In this document: positions 53,447 to 61,842 of the stretch, piece by piece
Position numbering within the stretch: position 1 is the stretch's first letter
How the letters are laid out: every line of letters begins with the position of its first letter
DNA from: Crenothrix sp043729335
GTDB taxonomy: Bacteria > Pseudomonadota > Gammaproteobacteria > Methylococcales > Methylomonadaceae
Direction of reading: 5' to 3'
Length of the DNA: 64,000 nt
Assembly: GCF_043729335.1 (NCBI RefSeq)
Contig: NZ_JAYTLQ010000026.1
Coordinates: 1-64,000, forward strand
Notes under the pieces: generated by a model
Database searches by the model: none
Told to the model about the DNA's origin: nothing
Seen by the model: the letters and a program-made list of their open reading frames with translations, nothing else
Position numbers and translations under genes: made by a program

Positions 53447-55678
53447 TTATTCTGCTTCCAAGCCATCCACCCGCTGAAAACCGCGCGGCAATGGCATACC
53501 GCGTTTGGCGCGTCCACTGGTGTAATGCAGTATGTCCAGATGTTTCAATGACAGATGGCGCTTACCCGACAGGACTTTTAATGCGCCATCTGATGGCATG
53601 GCCACGGCGGCAAGTACATAGTCTCTTTTGCCATCCAAATCCGCTGGTGGAATTTGAATCAACTTATTGCCTTTGCCTTTTACCAATGCTGGTAATTCTG
53701 CGCTAGGGAAAATCAGTAACCGACCTTGCAAAGTGACCACAGCCAATAAATCGCTCTCGTTTTGTAAAGCTATCGGTTTGATAACACTGGCAGCATCGGG
53801 CAGATTAATCATTAACTTCCCCGCCTTGTTTTTGCTCAGCAGTTCTTTTAATTGCACTCTAAAGCCATAGCCAAACGTACTGGCCAGAATATACCAATCA
53901 TCCGGATTACCCGACAGTAAATGGGTAAATACCGCGCCATCGGGCGGGTTGAGCCGTCCGGTTAACGGTTCGCCCTGTGTTCTGGCAGAAGGTAGATTAT
54001 GTGCGGGTGTGCTGTAAGCGCGTCCGGTAGAATCCAGGATATAGACTGGTTGCGTAGAACGGCATTTCACCACATCTAAAAGGCTATCGCCTGAGCGGTA
54101 GCCTAAGCTTTCAACATCAAAATCATGGCCTTTGGCGGCACGTATCCAGCCTTTTTGCGACAATACCACGGTAAGCGGTTCATTGGCGATTAAGGCGACA
54201 GTTTCCAAGGGCTGCGAGGCTATGCGGGCTACAATCGGTGATTGGCGATCATCGCCGTATTTGTCGGCATCTTGCTTTAGTTCTTTACGGATGAGCTGGC
54301 TTAACAAGCGTGGTGAGCCCAGGATTTTTTCCAGTGCGGCGCGTTCTTTATTCAATTCGTTCTGTTCGCCGCGTATCTGCATTTCCTCTAGCTTAGCCAG
54401 ATGTCGCAGTTTTAAATCCAGCACTGATTCAGCCTGGATATTGGTCAACCCAAAGCGTGCCATCAGCACCGGCTTGGGCTTGTCTTCGCTGCGGATTATG
54501 GCGATGACTTCATCGATATTAAGATAAGCGATCAGCAAACCGTCCAAAATATGCAGTCTGGCAATCACTTTGTCCAGGCGATATTGCAAGCGCTTACGCA
54601 CGGTTTCAGTACGGAAACTCAGCCATTCCACCAGGATGTCACGTAGGTTTTTAACCTTAGGACGACCATCCAGACCAATCATGTTCATGTTAACGCGATA
54701 GCTTTTTTCAAGATCGGTGGTGGCGAACAGATGCGACATTACCGCCTCGACATCAATGCGTTTGGATTTGGGGATAATCAGCAAGCGGGTCGGGTTTTCG
54801 TGGTCGGATTCGTCACGTAAATCTTCAATCATCGGCAGTTTTTTGGCCAGCATTTGCGCGGCGATCTGTTCCATTAACTTTGCGCCAGACACTTGGTGGG
54901 GCAGGGCGGTGATGACGATTACGCCGTCTTCCTGCTCATACAACGCACGCATTTTGATTGAACCGCCGCCGGTCAAATATATTCTCTGGATGTCATCATT
55001 AGAGCTGATGATCTCGGCTTTAGTGGGGTAATCCGGGCCTTTGACTAAGCCAAATAATACGTCGTCCGTGGTCGTAGGATCGTCCAGCAACTGCAAACAG
55101 GCAGTGGTGATTTCACGCAGGTTATGCGGCGGTATGTCGGTGGCCATGCCGACGGCGATGCCCATCGTGCCATTAAGCAAGATATTGGGCAAGCGTGCGG
55201 GCAACAGTTCAGGTTCTTTCAGCGAGCCGTCAAAGTTGTCTTCCCAGTTAACGGTGCCTTGCGCCAATTCACTCAGCAAGGTGTTGGCGTAGCCGGTCAG
55301 CCGCGATTCGGTGTAACGCATGGCGGCGAAAGATTTAGGGTCATCCGGCGAACCCCAGTTGCCTTGGCCGTCAATCAGCGGATAGCGGTAGGAGAAACTT
55401 TGTGCCATCAATACCATCGCTTCGTAACACGCGGAATCCCCGTGCGGGTGGTATTTACCCAGCACATCGCCTACCGTACGTGCGGACTTTTTGAACTTAG
55501 CCAGCGAGCTTAAACCAAGCTCAGACATGGCATAGACGATGCGCCGCTGTACTGGCTTTAAGCCATCGGCAATATGCGGCAGCGCCCGATCTAAAATCAC
55601 ATACATGGAGTAATTCAGATAGGCTTTTTCGGCGAAATCTTTTAATGGCTGTTGTTCGTAATTTTCCTGCAAACCCAC
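53447..55678 (-). CDS. parC: DNA topoisomerase IV subunit A
   Basis: 743 residues. Winged-helix/tower core with the catalytic Tyr in AMRYTESRL near 120. The quinolone region VLGKYHPHGDSACYEAM keeps the wild-type-like Ser and Glu. The C-terminal beta-pinwheel is shorter than in GyrA and lacks a GyrA box, fitting ParC. The GTG start lies directly after the thioesterase stop, with GAGGAG 6 bases upstream. Confidence 0.96.
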   Translation of the reverse strand: MGLQENYEQQPLKDFAEKAYLNYSMYVILDRALPHIADGLKPVQRRIVYAMSELGLSSLAKFKKSARTVGDVLGKYHPHGDSACYEAMVLMAQSFSYRYPLIDGQGNWGSPDDPKSFAAMRYTESRLTGYANTLLSELAQGTVNWEDNFDGSLKEPELLPARLPNILLNGTMGIAVGMATDIPPHNLREITTACLQLLDDPTTTDDVLFGLVKGPDYPTKAEIISSNDDIQRIYLTGGGSIKMRALYEQEDGVIVITALPHQVSGAKLMEQIAAQMLAKKLPMIEDLRDESDHENPTRLLIIPKSKRIDVEAVMSHLFATTDLEKSYRVNMNMIGLDGRPKVKNLRDILVEWLSFRTETVRKRLQYRLDKVIARLHILDGLLIAYLNIDEVIAIIRSEDKPKPVLMARFGLTNIQAESVLDLKLRHLAKLEEMQIRGEQNELNKERAALEKILGSPRLLSQLIRKELKQDADKYGDDRQSPIVARIASQPLETVALIANEPLTVVLSQKGWIRAAKGHDFDVESLGYRSGDSLLDVVKCRSTQPVYILDSTGRAYSTPAHNLPSARTQGEPLTGRLNPPDGAVFTHLLSGNPDDWYILASTFGYGFRVQLKELLSKNKAGKLMINLPDAASVIKPIALQNESDLLAVVTLQGRLLIFPSAELPALVKGKGNKLIQIPPADLDGKRDYVLAAVAMPSDGALKVLSGKRHLSLKHLDILHYTSGRAKRGMPLPRGFQRVDGLEAE

Positions 55679-56173
55679 TTAATACTCCTCTTCGGGTAAA
55701 TCAATGTTTAAGATACGTTCTTTTTCCAGGCTTTCCTGGCGTAGTTGTTTGCGTAGTGCTGCGGCGGCAAACTGTCTTTTTTCGGCATCAGTATTTAATT
55801 CTAGTCGTGGTACTTCTATACTGCAACCGTTGTCATCTAAAGCAACCATCGTAAAATAACACGAGGTGGTCGGGCGTTTTTGGTGGGTGCGCAAATTTTC
55901 CGCCACTACGTTGACACCAATTTCCATCGATGAGCGCCCGACGTAATTGACATTGGCATGGAAGGTTACGAGCTCGCCGACGTTGACTTGCTGGCGAAAA
56001 AATACCTGATCCAGCGAGGCAGTCACCACATAATTTTTGCAAAATTTAGCGGCACAAGCGTAGGCCACTTGATCGAGCAATTTTAATAACGAACCACCGT
56101 GGACGTGCCCGGAAAAATTGGCCATGTCGGGGGTCATCAATACCGTCATGGCCAGGGATTTTTCTTGTTTCAT
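55679..56173 (-). CDS. Acyl-CoA thioesterase (hotdog fold, YciA/ACOT-like)
   Basis: 164 residues. Hotdog-fold motifs are MANFSGHVHGGSLLKLLDQVAYACA near 18-42, with the catalytic Asp in LLDQ, and NVNYVGRSSMEIGV near 80. It hydrolyses acyl-CoA esters; the chain-length preference is unknown. parC follows with no gap, so it is probably cotranscribed. Confidence 0.9.
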   Translation of the reverse strand: MKQEKSLAMTVLMTPDMANFSGHVHGGSLLKLLDQVAYACAAKFCKNYVVTASLDQVFFRQQVNVGELVTFHANVNYVGRSSMEIGVNVVAENLRTHQKRPTTSCYFTMVALDDNGCSIEVPRLELNTDAEKRQFAAAALRKQLRQESLEKERILNIDLPEEEY

Positions 56174-56736
56174 GCAGTTGTTGCCTTGTATTTTTGGATG
56201 CTGCTATTATCCACGAAAGTTAGGAAAAATGGCTTTTTGCTTAACGTGGGCAAAATTTTTTAGGCTATTGCCATGGAAATATAAGCGTTTTGTAAAGCCA
56301 ATGCATGCCATTTAACCTCTAACCCATCAATAATGCTGAGCTATATGGTAAACCTGATTATAACTATCCGTTATTTTAAAATTTACATTCAAAACTCTTC
56401 TTACAAAAAAAGAAGCCATAAAAGGTCCTGTACTGACAATAAAGGGCATTATTAATCTGAGATTTTAAAGCTAGAACCACAAGAAAATGCCGTTTTTATG
56501 TACTACACCATGCGATTTATTATGATGGCTAATAAATTAAAAACAATTACTTGGAAGATGATCTGTAAACAATAAAATCAACTCGGCCTATTCCTTTTAA
56601 AACCTGGCACAGCTATTGCATTTCAAAATTAATGATGAGCTCGTCTTATTTATTTTGGAAAACTATTCGTTTTGTATCTGCTAGCGTTGTCACAAATAAT
56701 TTAGCGTAGACAGCGCCCCGCTTAAATGGAAAAATT
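56174..56736. other. 563-bp divergent, AT-rich intergenic region
   Basis: Contains a sigma-54-type promoter at 56605-56621 for the rightward secreted-protein gene. The left part holds a single CCACGAAA unit at 56211 near the thioesterase start. No other gene is seen. Confidence 0.55.
56605..56621 (+). promoter_or_regulatory. Sigma-54 (-24/-12) promoter
   Basis: TGGCAC-AGCTA-TTGCAT matches the consensus TGGCACNNNNNTTGCW exactly, including the GG-to-GC spacing of 10 bases. It lies about 115 bases upstream of the ATG at 56737. Sigma-54 control implies an activator binding further upstream; none of the dyads there is clear. Confidence 0.75.
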
Positions 56737-57282
56737 ATGTATTCAATGCCTTTTAAAAAACCTGTTTCAAACAATGTTGTTTTAACACTCAAATATGCCG
56801 CCATTGGTTTAATACTTTGCATGGGATTACATACGCCACGTAGTCATGCAGACGTAGTGGCAAACTTTTCCGGGAGCAGTCTCAATCCCAATGTCCATCT
56901 TGATGTGGCGAATGCCGGTTTGTCCAGTGCGATTGCCAATAGTGAGGACACTCGACTGGAGTTTAGGTTATTTGGCGATGTTAATAATATGTGGATCCCG
57001 CGTAATAGTGACCTATTTGCCTGGAAGGAGCTCCCTGTGATATCTTTTAGCAATATCATAGGGATGGAAACCAAGGTATCAATGCCAAATAGCGACGCTA
57101 GGACATTTGCGGGATTTGCTTTTTATGACAGACCTAAAGGAATTAGCTTTAATCAGGATGCTGAAAGTTTGTTTTTATCATCTATAATTTTGATTTCTTT
57201 ATTTTTGGCGAGGGCGCATCAAAAAACAATCACGCGTTATCGTTTGTTAACTACTAATGAAGATGCTTTAAGTCTTACCTGA
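56737..57282 (+). CDS. Secreted hypothetical protein, sigma-54-controlled
   Basis: 181 residues. Signal peptide about 1-39, cleavage after SHA. The mature part (40-135) looks beta-rich, with no known domain. Near 140-156 a hydrophobic stretch LFLSSIILISLFLARAHQ is followed by basic residues, loosely like a C-terminal membrane-sorting tail, then 24 further residues. The PEP motif of PEP-CTERM proteins is absent. The last 40 residues differ in character from the rest, so a frameshift is possible. Not recognised. Confidence 0.55.
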   Translation: MYSMPFKKPVSNNVVLTLKYAAIGLILCMGLHTPRSHADVVANFSGSSLNPNVHLDVANAGLSSAIANSEDTRLEFRLFGDVNNMWIPRNSDLFAWKELPVISFSNIIGMETKVSMPNSDARTFAGFAFYDRPKGISFNQDAESLFLSSIILISLFLARAHQKTITRYRLLTTNEDALSLT

Positions 57283-57297
57283 ACAATGCCGAATGTT

Positions 57298-58236
57298 TTA
57301 ATTAATTTCGTTTTTAATTTGCATTAATACTTTTTCAAGCAAATCCGTTTGACCCGTTTCAAAATGGTGCGCATCGATTTCTTTGCGTAACCAAGTAAAT
57401 TGCCGCTTAGCCAGTTGCCGAGTGGCAATAATACCTTTCTCAACCATAGTCGCATAATCGTCATCGCCTTGCAGATAAGACCAGACTTGTCGGTAACCCA
57501 CGGCGCGGATCGCTGGCATTTTTTCGCTTAAATCGCCGCGCTGATATAAAGCATCCACTTCATTTATTAAACCTTGTTGTAACATGGTCTTAAAACGCTT
57601 AGCGATAGTATTGTGCAATATTGCTCTATCTGATGGCGCGATAATGAGCTTTATAATATGGTAAGGAAGGGTTTCCTGGTGGGTTTTAAAAAAAGACGTT
57701 AAAGGCTCACCACTGATTTCATACACTTCCAGAGCACGTTGTACACGCTGCGGATCATTAGGATGAATTCTTGCCGCAGACTCGGGGTCAACTTTGGCTA
57801 GTCGTTGATGTAAAGCCTCTTTGCCCAAGTTTGCTAGTTCGTCATCCAATCGGGCACGAATTAATAGATTAGCTTCGGGTAATATATCCAGTCCGTTATT
57901 GAGGGCATTAAAATACAGCATGGTGCCACCCGCTAAAATAGGTGTTTTACCGCGTTGGTGGATATCTTGCATTAATGCCAAAGCCTGGTTTTTAAATTGC
58001 CCAGTTGAATAAGCTTCAGCCGGATCGAGTATGTCAATTAAATGGTGGGGTATGCCTTGTCTTTCCGTTAATGTTGGCTTGGCTGTCCCTATATCCATGC
58101 CTTTGAACACGAGGGCGGAGTCCACGCTGATAATTTCACCATTCAGATGTTTGGCCAATTGTACCGAAAGGGCAGTTTTCCCTGAAGCAGTCGGACCCAT
58201 GAGGAAAATAGCGGGTGGGAGGTTGGGCTGGGTCAT
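57298..58236 (-). CDS. miaA: tRNA dimethylallyltransferase
   Basis: About 312 residues. P-loop MGPTASGKTALS near 13, DSALVFKGMDIGTAKP near 40, GGTMLYFNALNNG near 103, and the tRNA-binding RQLAKRQFTWLR near 275. The ATG at 58236 is chosen; a 20-residue N-terminal addition in the longer frame is not family-like. It adds a prenyl group to A37 of tRNAs reading UNN codons. Confidence 0.95.
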   Translation of the reverse strand: MTQPNLPPAIFLMGPTASGKTALSVQLAKHLNGEIISVDSALVFKGMDIGTAKPTLTERQGIPHHLIDILDPAEAYSTGQFKNQALALMQDIHQRGKTPILAGGTMLYFNALNNGLDILPEANLLIRARLDDELANLGKEALHQRLAKVDPESAARIHPNDPQRVQRALEVYEISGEPLTSFFKTHQETLPYHIIKLIIAPSDRAILHNTIAKRFKTMLQQGLINEVDALYQRGDLSEKMPAIRAVGYRQVWSYLQGDDDYATMVEKGIIATRQLAKRQFTWLRKEIDAHHFETGQTDLLEKVLMQIKNEIN

Positions 58237-58549
58237 GCCTTTTATAAGGTTATTGTTGTTAATGTCTTTGAATTTAGCACGAAATGCCAAAAGCACACTA
58301 AATTTTTTGTTATCTTTCTAAAGCTAGTGGCTGTCTAAGGACAAATTTTGGCGGGAACAGGTTAGTAGAGTGGGGATTAATTTAGCTCAACAGTTTGACG
58401 TGCTCTTTTTAACGGCCTTTAAAAGGCGGCGTTTTACACATCAAACCACTCTATTTGCATAAAATTGTCAGCTAAACCAGCAAGTGCTAATTGTGCGCCG
58501 CAGCCGGTAGTGTTATGTTATGGGCTGTTATTTTATTACGGGAGTTGTT
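58237..58549. other. 313-bp divergent region, miaA / icd
   Basis: Must contain both promoters. A small GCCTTTAAAAGGC hairpin lies around 58421-58433. The icd ribosome site GGAG is at 58541. Nothing else is recognised. Confidence 0.5.
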
Positions 58550-59860
58550 ATGCCAAATCCTTCGTTTACCTCGGCCTCGGGCGCTAGTGTTATTACTTTC
58601 CAAGATGGCAAACTGTGTGTACCTAATAATCCAATTATTCCATTTATAGAAGGCGATGGCACAGGGCCTGATATTTGGCGTGCTACGGTACGCGTTTTAG
58701 ATGCAGCGGTGGCTTGTGCTTATTCTGGGCAACGAAAAATTCATTGGCTAGAAGTATTTGCAGGTGAAAAAGCCTTTAATTTATTCGGAACCTGGCTACC
58801 TGATGAAACGGTAGACTTGTGTAGAGAGTATCTTGTTTCCATTAAAGGGCCCTTAACAACGCCTATTGGGGGTGGCATACGTTCCTTAAACGTGGCGTTG
58901 CGCCAGTTATTGGATATGTACGTGTGTTTACGTCCGGTGCGTTGGTTTAAAGGCGTGCCTTCTCCGGTTAAAAATCCGGGCGGCGTGGATATGGTGATTT
59001 TTCGGGAAAATACCGAAGACATTTATGCAGGTATTGAATTTGAAGCAGGCAGTGATGATGCCAAACTTTTCTTGGCGTTATTAAAAGAACATTTCCCTGG
59101 TCAATTTAGCAAAATCCGGTTTCCTGACACGTCGGGTATTGGCATCAAGCCGGTTTCCAAACAAGGTACAGAGCGTTTGGTTAAGGCGGCGATTGACTAT
59201 GCCATCGTCAATAAACGTAAAAGTGTAACCCTGGTGCATAAGGGTAACATTATGAAGTTTACAGAAGGTGCGTTTCGTCTGTGGGCTTATGCACTTGCTG
59301 AACGTGACTATGCTGAGCAGACTTATACGTGGGCTCAATGGGAAAAAACCAAGGCTCAGCACGGTGAGGCATCAGCCAATAAAGAGCAATCCGATGCTTT
59401 GGCGAGCGGCAAAATTTTGATAAAAGATGCTATTGCGGACATTACCTTGCAGCAAGTGTTAACGCGACCTGAAGATTTTGATGTGATTGCGACGTTAAAT
59501 TTAAACGGCGATTATTTATCAGATGCGCTAGCAGCGCAAGTTGGCGGCATTGGTATTGCACCTGGGGGGAATATTAACTACTTAACCGGTACGGCAATTT
59601 TTGAAGCCACACATGGCACCGCGCCTAAATATGCAAATTTGGATAAGGTTAATCCAGGCTCGTTAATTTTGTCAGGGGAAATGATGCTGCGTTATATGGG
59701 CTGGACAGAAGCAGCCGATGCGTTAATTAATGCCATGGATGCGGCCATTGCCAGCAAACACGTCACTTACGATTTTGCGCGGTTGATGGATAACGCAACC
59801 GAAGTCAGTTGTAGCCAATTTGCTGATAAGATTGTCGAGTGCTTGCAGAACGTAGCTTAG
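58550..59860 (+). CDS. icd: NADP-dependent isocitrate dehydrogenase
   Basis: About 436 residues. Substrate loop TPIGGGIRSLNVALRQ near 97-112 with the regulatory Ser, RENTEDIYAGIE near 150, the NADP region ATHGTAPKYA near 345 and GEMMLRYMGW. The ATG at 58550 follows GGAG by 6 bases; an upstream in-frame ATG at 58520 lacks one. TCA-cycle step to 2-oxoglutarate. Serine-phosphorylatable site intact, though no aceK is here. Confidence 0.95.
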   Translation: MPNPSFTSASGASVITFQDGKLCVPNNPIIPFIEGDGTGPDIWRATVRVLDAAVACAYSGQRKIHWLEVFAGEKAFNLFGTWLPDETVDLCREYLVSIKGPLTTPIGGGIRSLNVALRQLLDMYVCLRPVRWFKGVPSPVKNPGGVDMVIFRENTEDIYAGIEFEAGSDDAKLFLALLKEHFPGQFSKIRFPDTSGIGIKPVSKQGTERLVKAAIDYAIVNKRKSVTLVHKGNIMKFTEGAFRLWAYALAERDYAEQTYTWAQWEKTKAQHGEASANKEQSDALASGKILIKDAIADITLQQVLTRPEDFDVIATLNLNGDYLSDALAAQVGGIGIAPGGNINYLTGTAIFEATHGTAPKYANLDKVNPGSLILSGEMMLRYMGWTEAADALINAMDAAIASKHVTYDFARLMDNATEVSCSQFADKIVECLQNVA

Positions 59861-59886
59861 TTAAACGGCTTATAGCGTAATTGTTT

Positions 59887-59913
59887 CATCCCCCATTTGA
59901 AAAAGAGGGGATG
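59887..59913. terminator. Bidirectional hairpin between icd and sspB
   Basis: CATCCCC / GGGGATG arms around an A/T-rich loop, lying between the convergent ends of icd and sspB. Same sequence family as 38177-38199. No long T-run, so efficiency is uncertain. Confidence 0.5.
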
Positions 59914-59947
59914 AATGCTGACCCTTTAGCTAATAACGAAGACCGGA

Positions 59948-60334
59948 TTACTTAACCACCCGTAACGTCGGCCTTGGCGGCGGTGTTTCATCGGGTGGTA
60001 TGTCATCATAATCATTTTCATCGACATTTTCCGCATCGAAGACCATGCCTTTGCCGCTTTCCTTGGCATAGATAGCCAACACCGCTTTCATCGGAGCCAG
60101 AATATACATGGATTTACCGCTAAATCTGGCGTTAAATTCAATTTCGTCGTTACCTAGTGAAAGTGCATCTACCGCAGCAGGTTTTATATTCAATACAATT
60201 TTGCCATCTTCAACAAACTGCATGGGTAAAACCGCTTTTTTGTGGGTTGCATCTACCAGAAGATGCGGTGTGCAATCGTTGTCAATAATCCACTCGTAAA
60301 TAGAACGTACTAAATAAGGCTTTAAAGGTGTCAT
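59948..60334 (-). CDS. sspB: ClpXP specificity-enhancing factor SspB
   Basis: 128 residues. N-terminal PYLVRSIYEWIIDNDCTPHL, QFVEDGKIVLNI near 40, FNARFSGK near 66, then an acidic linker and the C-terminal ClpX-binding tail PRPTLRVVK. It delivers ssrA-tagged proteins to ClpXP. It follows sspA by 7 bases. Confidence 0.95.
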   Translation of the reverse strand: MTPLKPYLVRSIYEWIIDNDCTPHLLVDATHKKAVLPMQFVEDGKIVLNIKPAAVDALSLGNDEIEFNARFSGKSMYILAPMKAVLAIYAKESGKGMVFDAENVDENDYDDIPPDETPPPRPTLRVVK

Positions 60335-60341
60335 GTCAGAC

Positions 60342-60977
60342 TCACTTTGGCGAGACGGCCATTTCTTTTTCAGCTTCGCTGAGACTACGTTTAAACGCCG
60401 GTCTGCTGAAAATACGTTGAGCGTAGTTGGTAATTACATCATTAGGCGTGGAGACATCAATACCAATGCTGGGTAAACGCCACAATAACGGTGCAATAGC
60501 ACAGTCTATCAATGAAAACTCGTCGCTCATGAAAAAAGGCTTGGCGGCAAAAATAGGTGCGGAAGATAAAATACTTTCTCTCAGCATTTTTTTAGCTTTG
60601 GCCGATTTTTTCTCGCCTGAAGATATAATCTCATCCAGCAATTGATACCAGTCCTGATCAATGCGTTTTATGAGCATTCTGGCGGTAGCGCGAGAAACCG
60701 GATCCATTTGATGTAACGGCGGATGCGGAAAGCGCTCGTCAAGATATTCCATAATAATACGCGAATCGTACAGTACCAAATCCCGCTCAATCAGCGTAGG
60801 GGATGTCCCCGTTGGATTTAGCTCTAGTAAGTCAGCTGGGGGCTCATTCGGGTCATAATATTCTATGTCTGAAACAATCGCTTTTTCATGGAGAACAAAG
60901 CGAGCCGCGTGACTCATCGCGCAGGTTGGCGAAGAAAAAAGTGTCATCACAGATTTACGCGTAATAATATTTGCCAC
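60342..60977 (-). CDS. sspA: Stringent starvation protein A
   Basis: About 211 residues, GST-like fold: thioredoxin half with KSVMTLFSSPTCAMSH and YDSRIIMEYLDERFPHPPL near 65-85, then a helical half. It binds RNA polymerase and shifts transcription under stress. The GTG at 60977 gives an SspA-like N-terminus and has GAGG 9 bases upstream; a TTG three codons earlier is rejected. Order petABC-sspA-sspB is conserved. Confidence 0.94.
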   Translation of the reverse strand: MANIITRKSVMTLFSSPTCAMSHAARFVLHEKAIVSDIEYYDPNEPPADLLELNPTGTSPTLIERDLVLYDSRIIMEYLDERFPHPPLHQMDPVSRATARMLIKRIDQDWYQLLDEIISSGEKKSAKAKKMLRESILSSAPIFAAKPFFMSDEFSLIDCAIAPLLWRLPSIGIDVSTPNDVITNYAQRIFSRPAFKRSLSEAEKEMAVSPK

Positions 60978-61080
60978 AAATAACAACCTCTTTGGACATG
61001 TAGGGCAGTAAAAATGACGATTATAGCATAAAAGGTCAGTTTTTTACGGGACGCATCCAGAATTGGTAAAGGCTAGTTTG

Positions 61081-61104
61081 TGAGAAAACATCCTTGTTTT
61101 CTCA
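61081..61104. terminator. Hairpin after petC
   Basis: TGAGAAAAC / GTTTTCTCA, a perfect 9-bp stem with a 6-base loop, 15 bases past the petC stop. No T-run on the minus strand, so it may be partial attenuation or mRNA end protection between petC and sspA. Confidence 0.5.
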
Positions 61105-61118
61105 ATTCACATTCACAC

Positions 61119-61841
61119 TTAGTCTATATCTTTCCAATATTCTTTCTTCAGCTTGTAAGCGATCACTGAAAATATAAGGAAGAAAAACAACACGTATTTT
61201 CCAAGACGCTGTCTTTCTAATTGTATGGGTTCACCCGCATACACCAGAAAATTAACCAAATCATTGACCATAAGATCAAATGCTGGTTCAGATAATTTAC
61301 CCGGTTCACTTATCACTAATTTTTCGATTTGTTGTTGACCATCGACCAGATGAAAAACTGGTTTTTGCAGGCCTTGCAACTCCCAGAATACATTGGGCAT
61401 GCCGACATCTTTAAAAACCGTGTTGTTAGTGCCTAACGGCTTGGTTTTGTCATTATAAAAGCCTTTGAGATAGCTGTATAACCAATCAGCGCCACGCGAA
61501 CGGCCAATTAATGATAAGTCAGGTGGCTGCACCCCAAACCATTTCTCGGCATCATGCTTATTCATTGCCGTATGCAATTGATCATAAATAGTCGCACCTT
61601 GGATGGCGATGTCTTTTAAGACTTTTTTGTCATCGATGCCAAAATCTTGAGCCATGCGTTGATAGCGCATATGCTTTACCGAATGACAACCCAAACAGTA
61701 AGTTACAAAATGTTTTGCGCCGCGCTGCAAGGATTCGGAGTTGCTAGGATCAATATCAGCTTCTTGCAGCTCCATATCTCCTGATGCATAGCCACAAAAA
61801 GACAGTGATGCTAATAAAATTAGAGTTATTAATCTTTTCAT
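61119..61841 (-). CDS. petC: Cytochrome c1 (bc1 complex)
   Basis: About 240 residues: signal peptide (1-20), heme site CLGCH near 50 followed by SVKHMRYQRM, the Met ligand in VGMPNVFWELQG, and a C-terminal anchor helix (about 215-232). The ATG at 61841 lies 1 base after the petB stop; the longer frame begins with TTG. It passes electrons from the Rieske centre to soluble cytochrome c. Confidence 0.95.
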   Translation of the reverse strand: MKRLITLILLASLSFCGYASGDMELQEADIDPSNSESLQRGAKHFVTYCLGCHSVKHMRYQRMAQDFGIDDKKVLKDIAIQGATIYDQLHTAMNKHDAEKWFGVQPPDLSLIGRSRGADWLYSYLKGFYNDKTKPLGTNNTVFKDVGMPNVFWELQGLQKPVFHLVDGQQQIEKLVISEPGKLSEPAFDLMVNDLVNFLVYAGEPIQLERQRLGKYVLFFFLIFSVIAYKLKKEYWKDID

Positions 61842-61842
61842 A

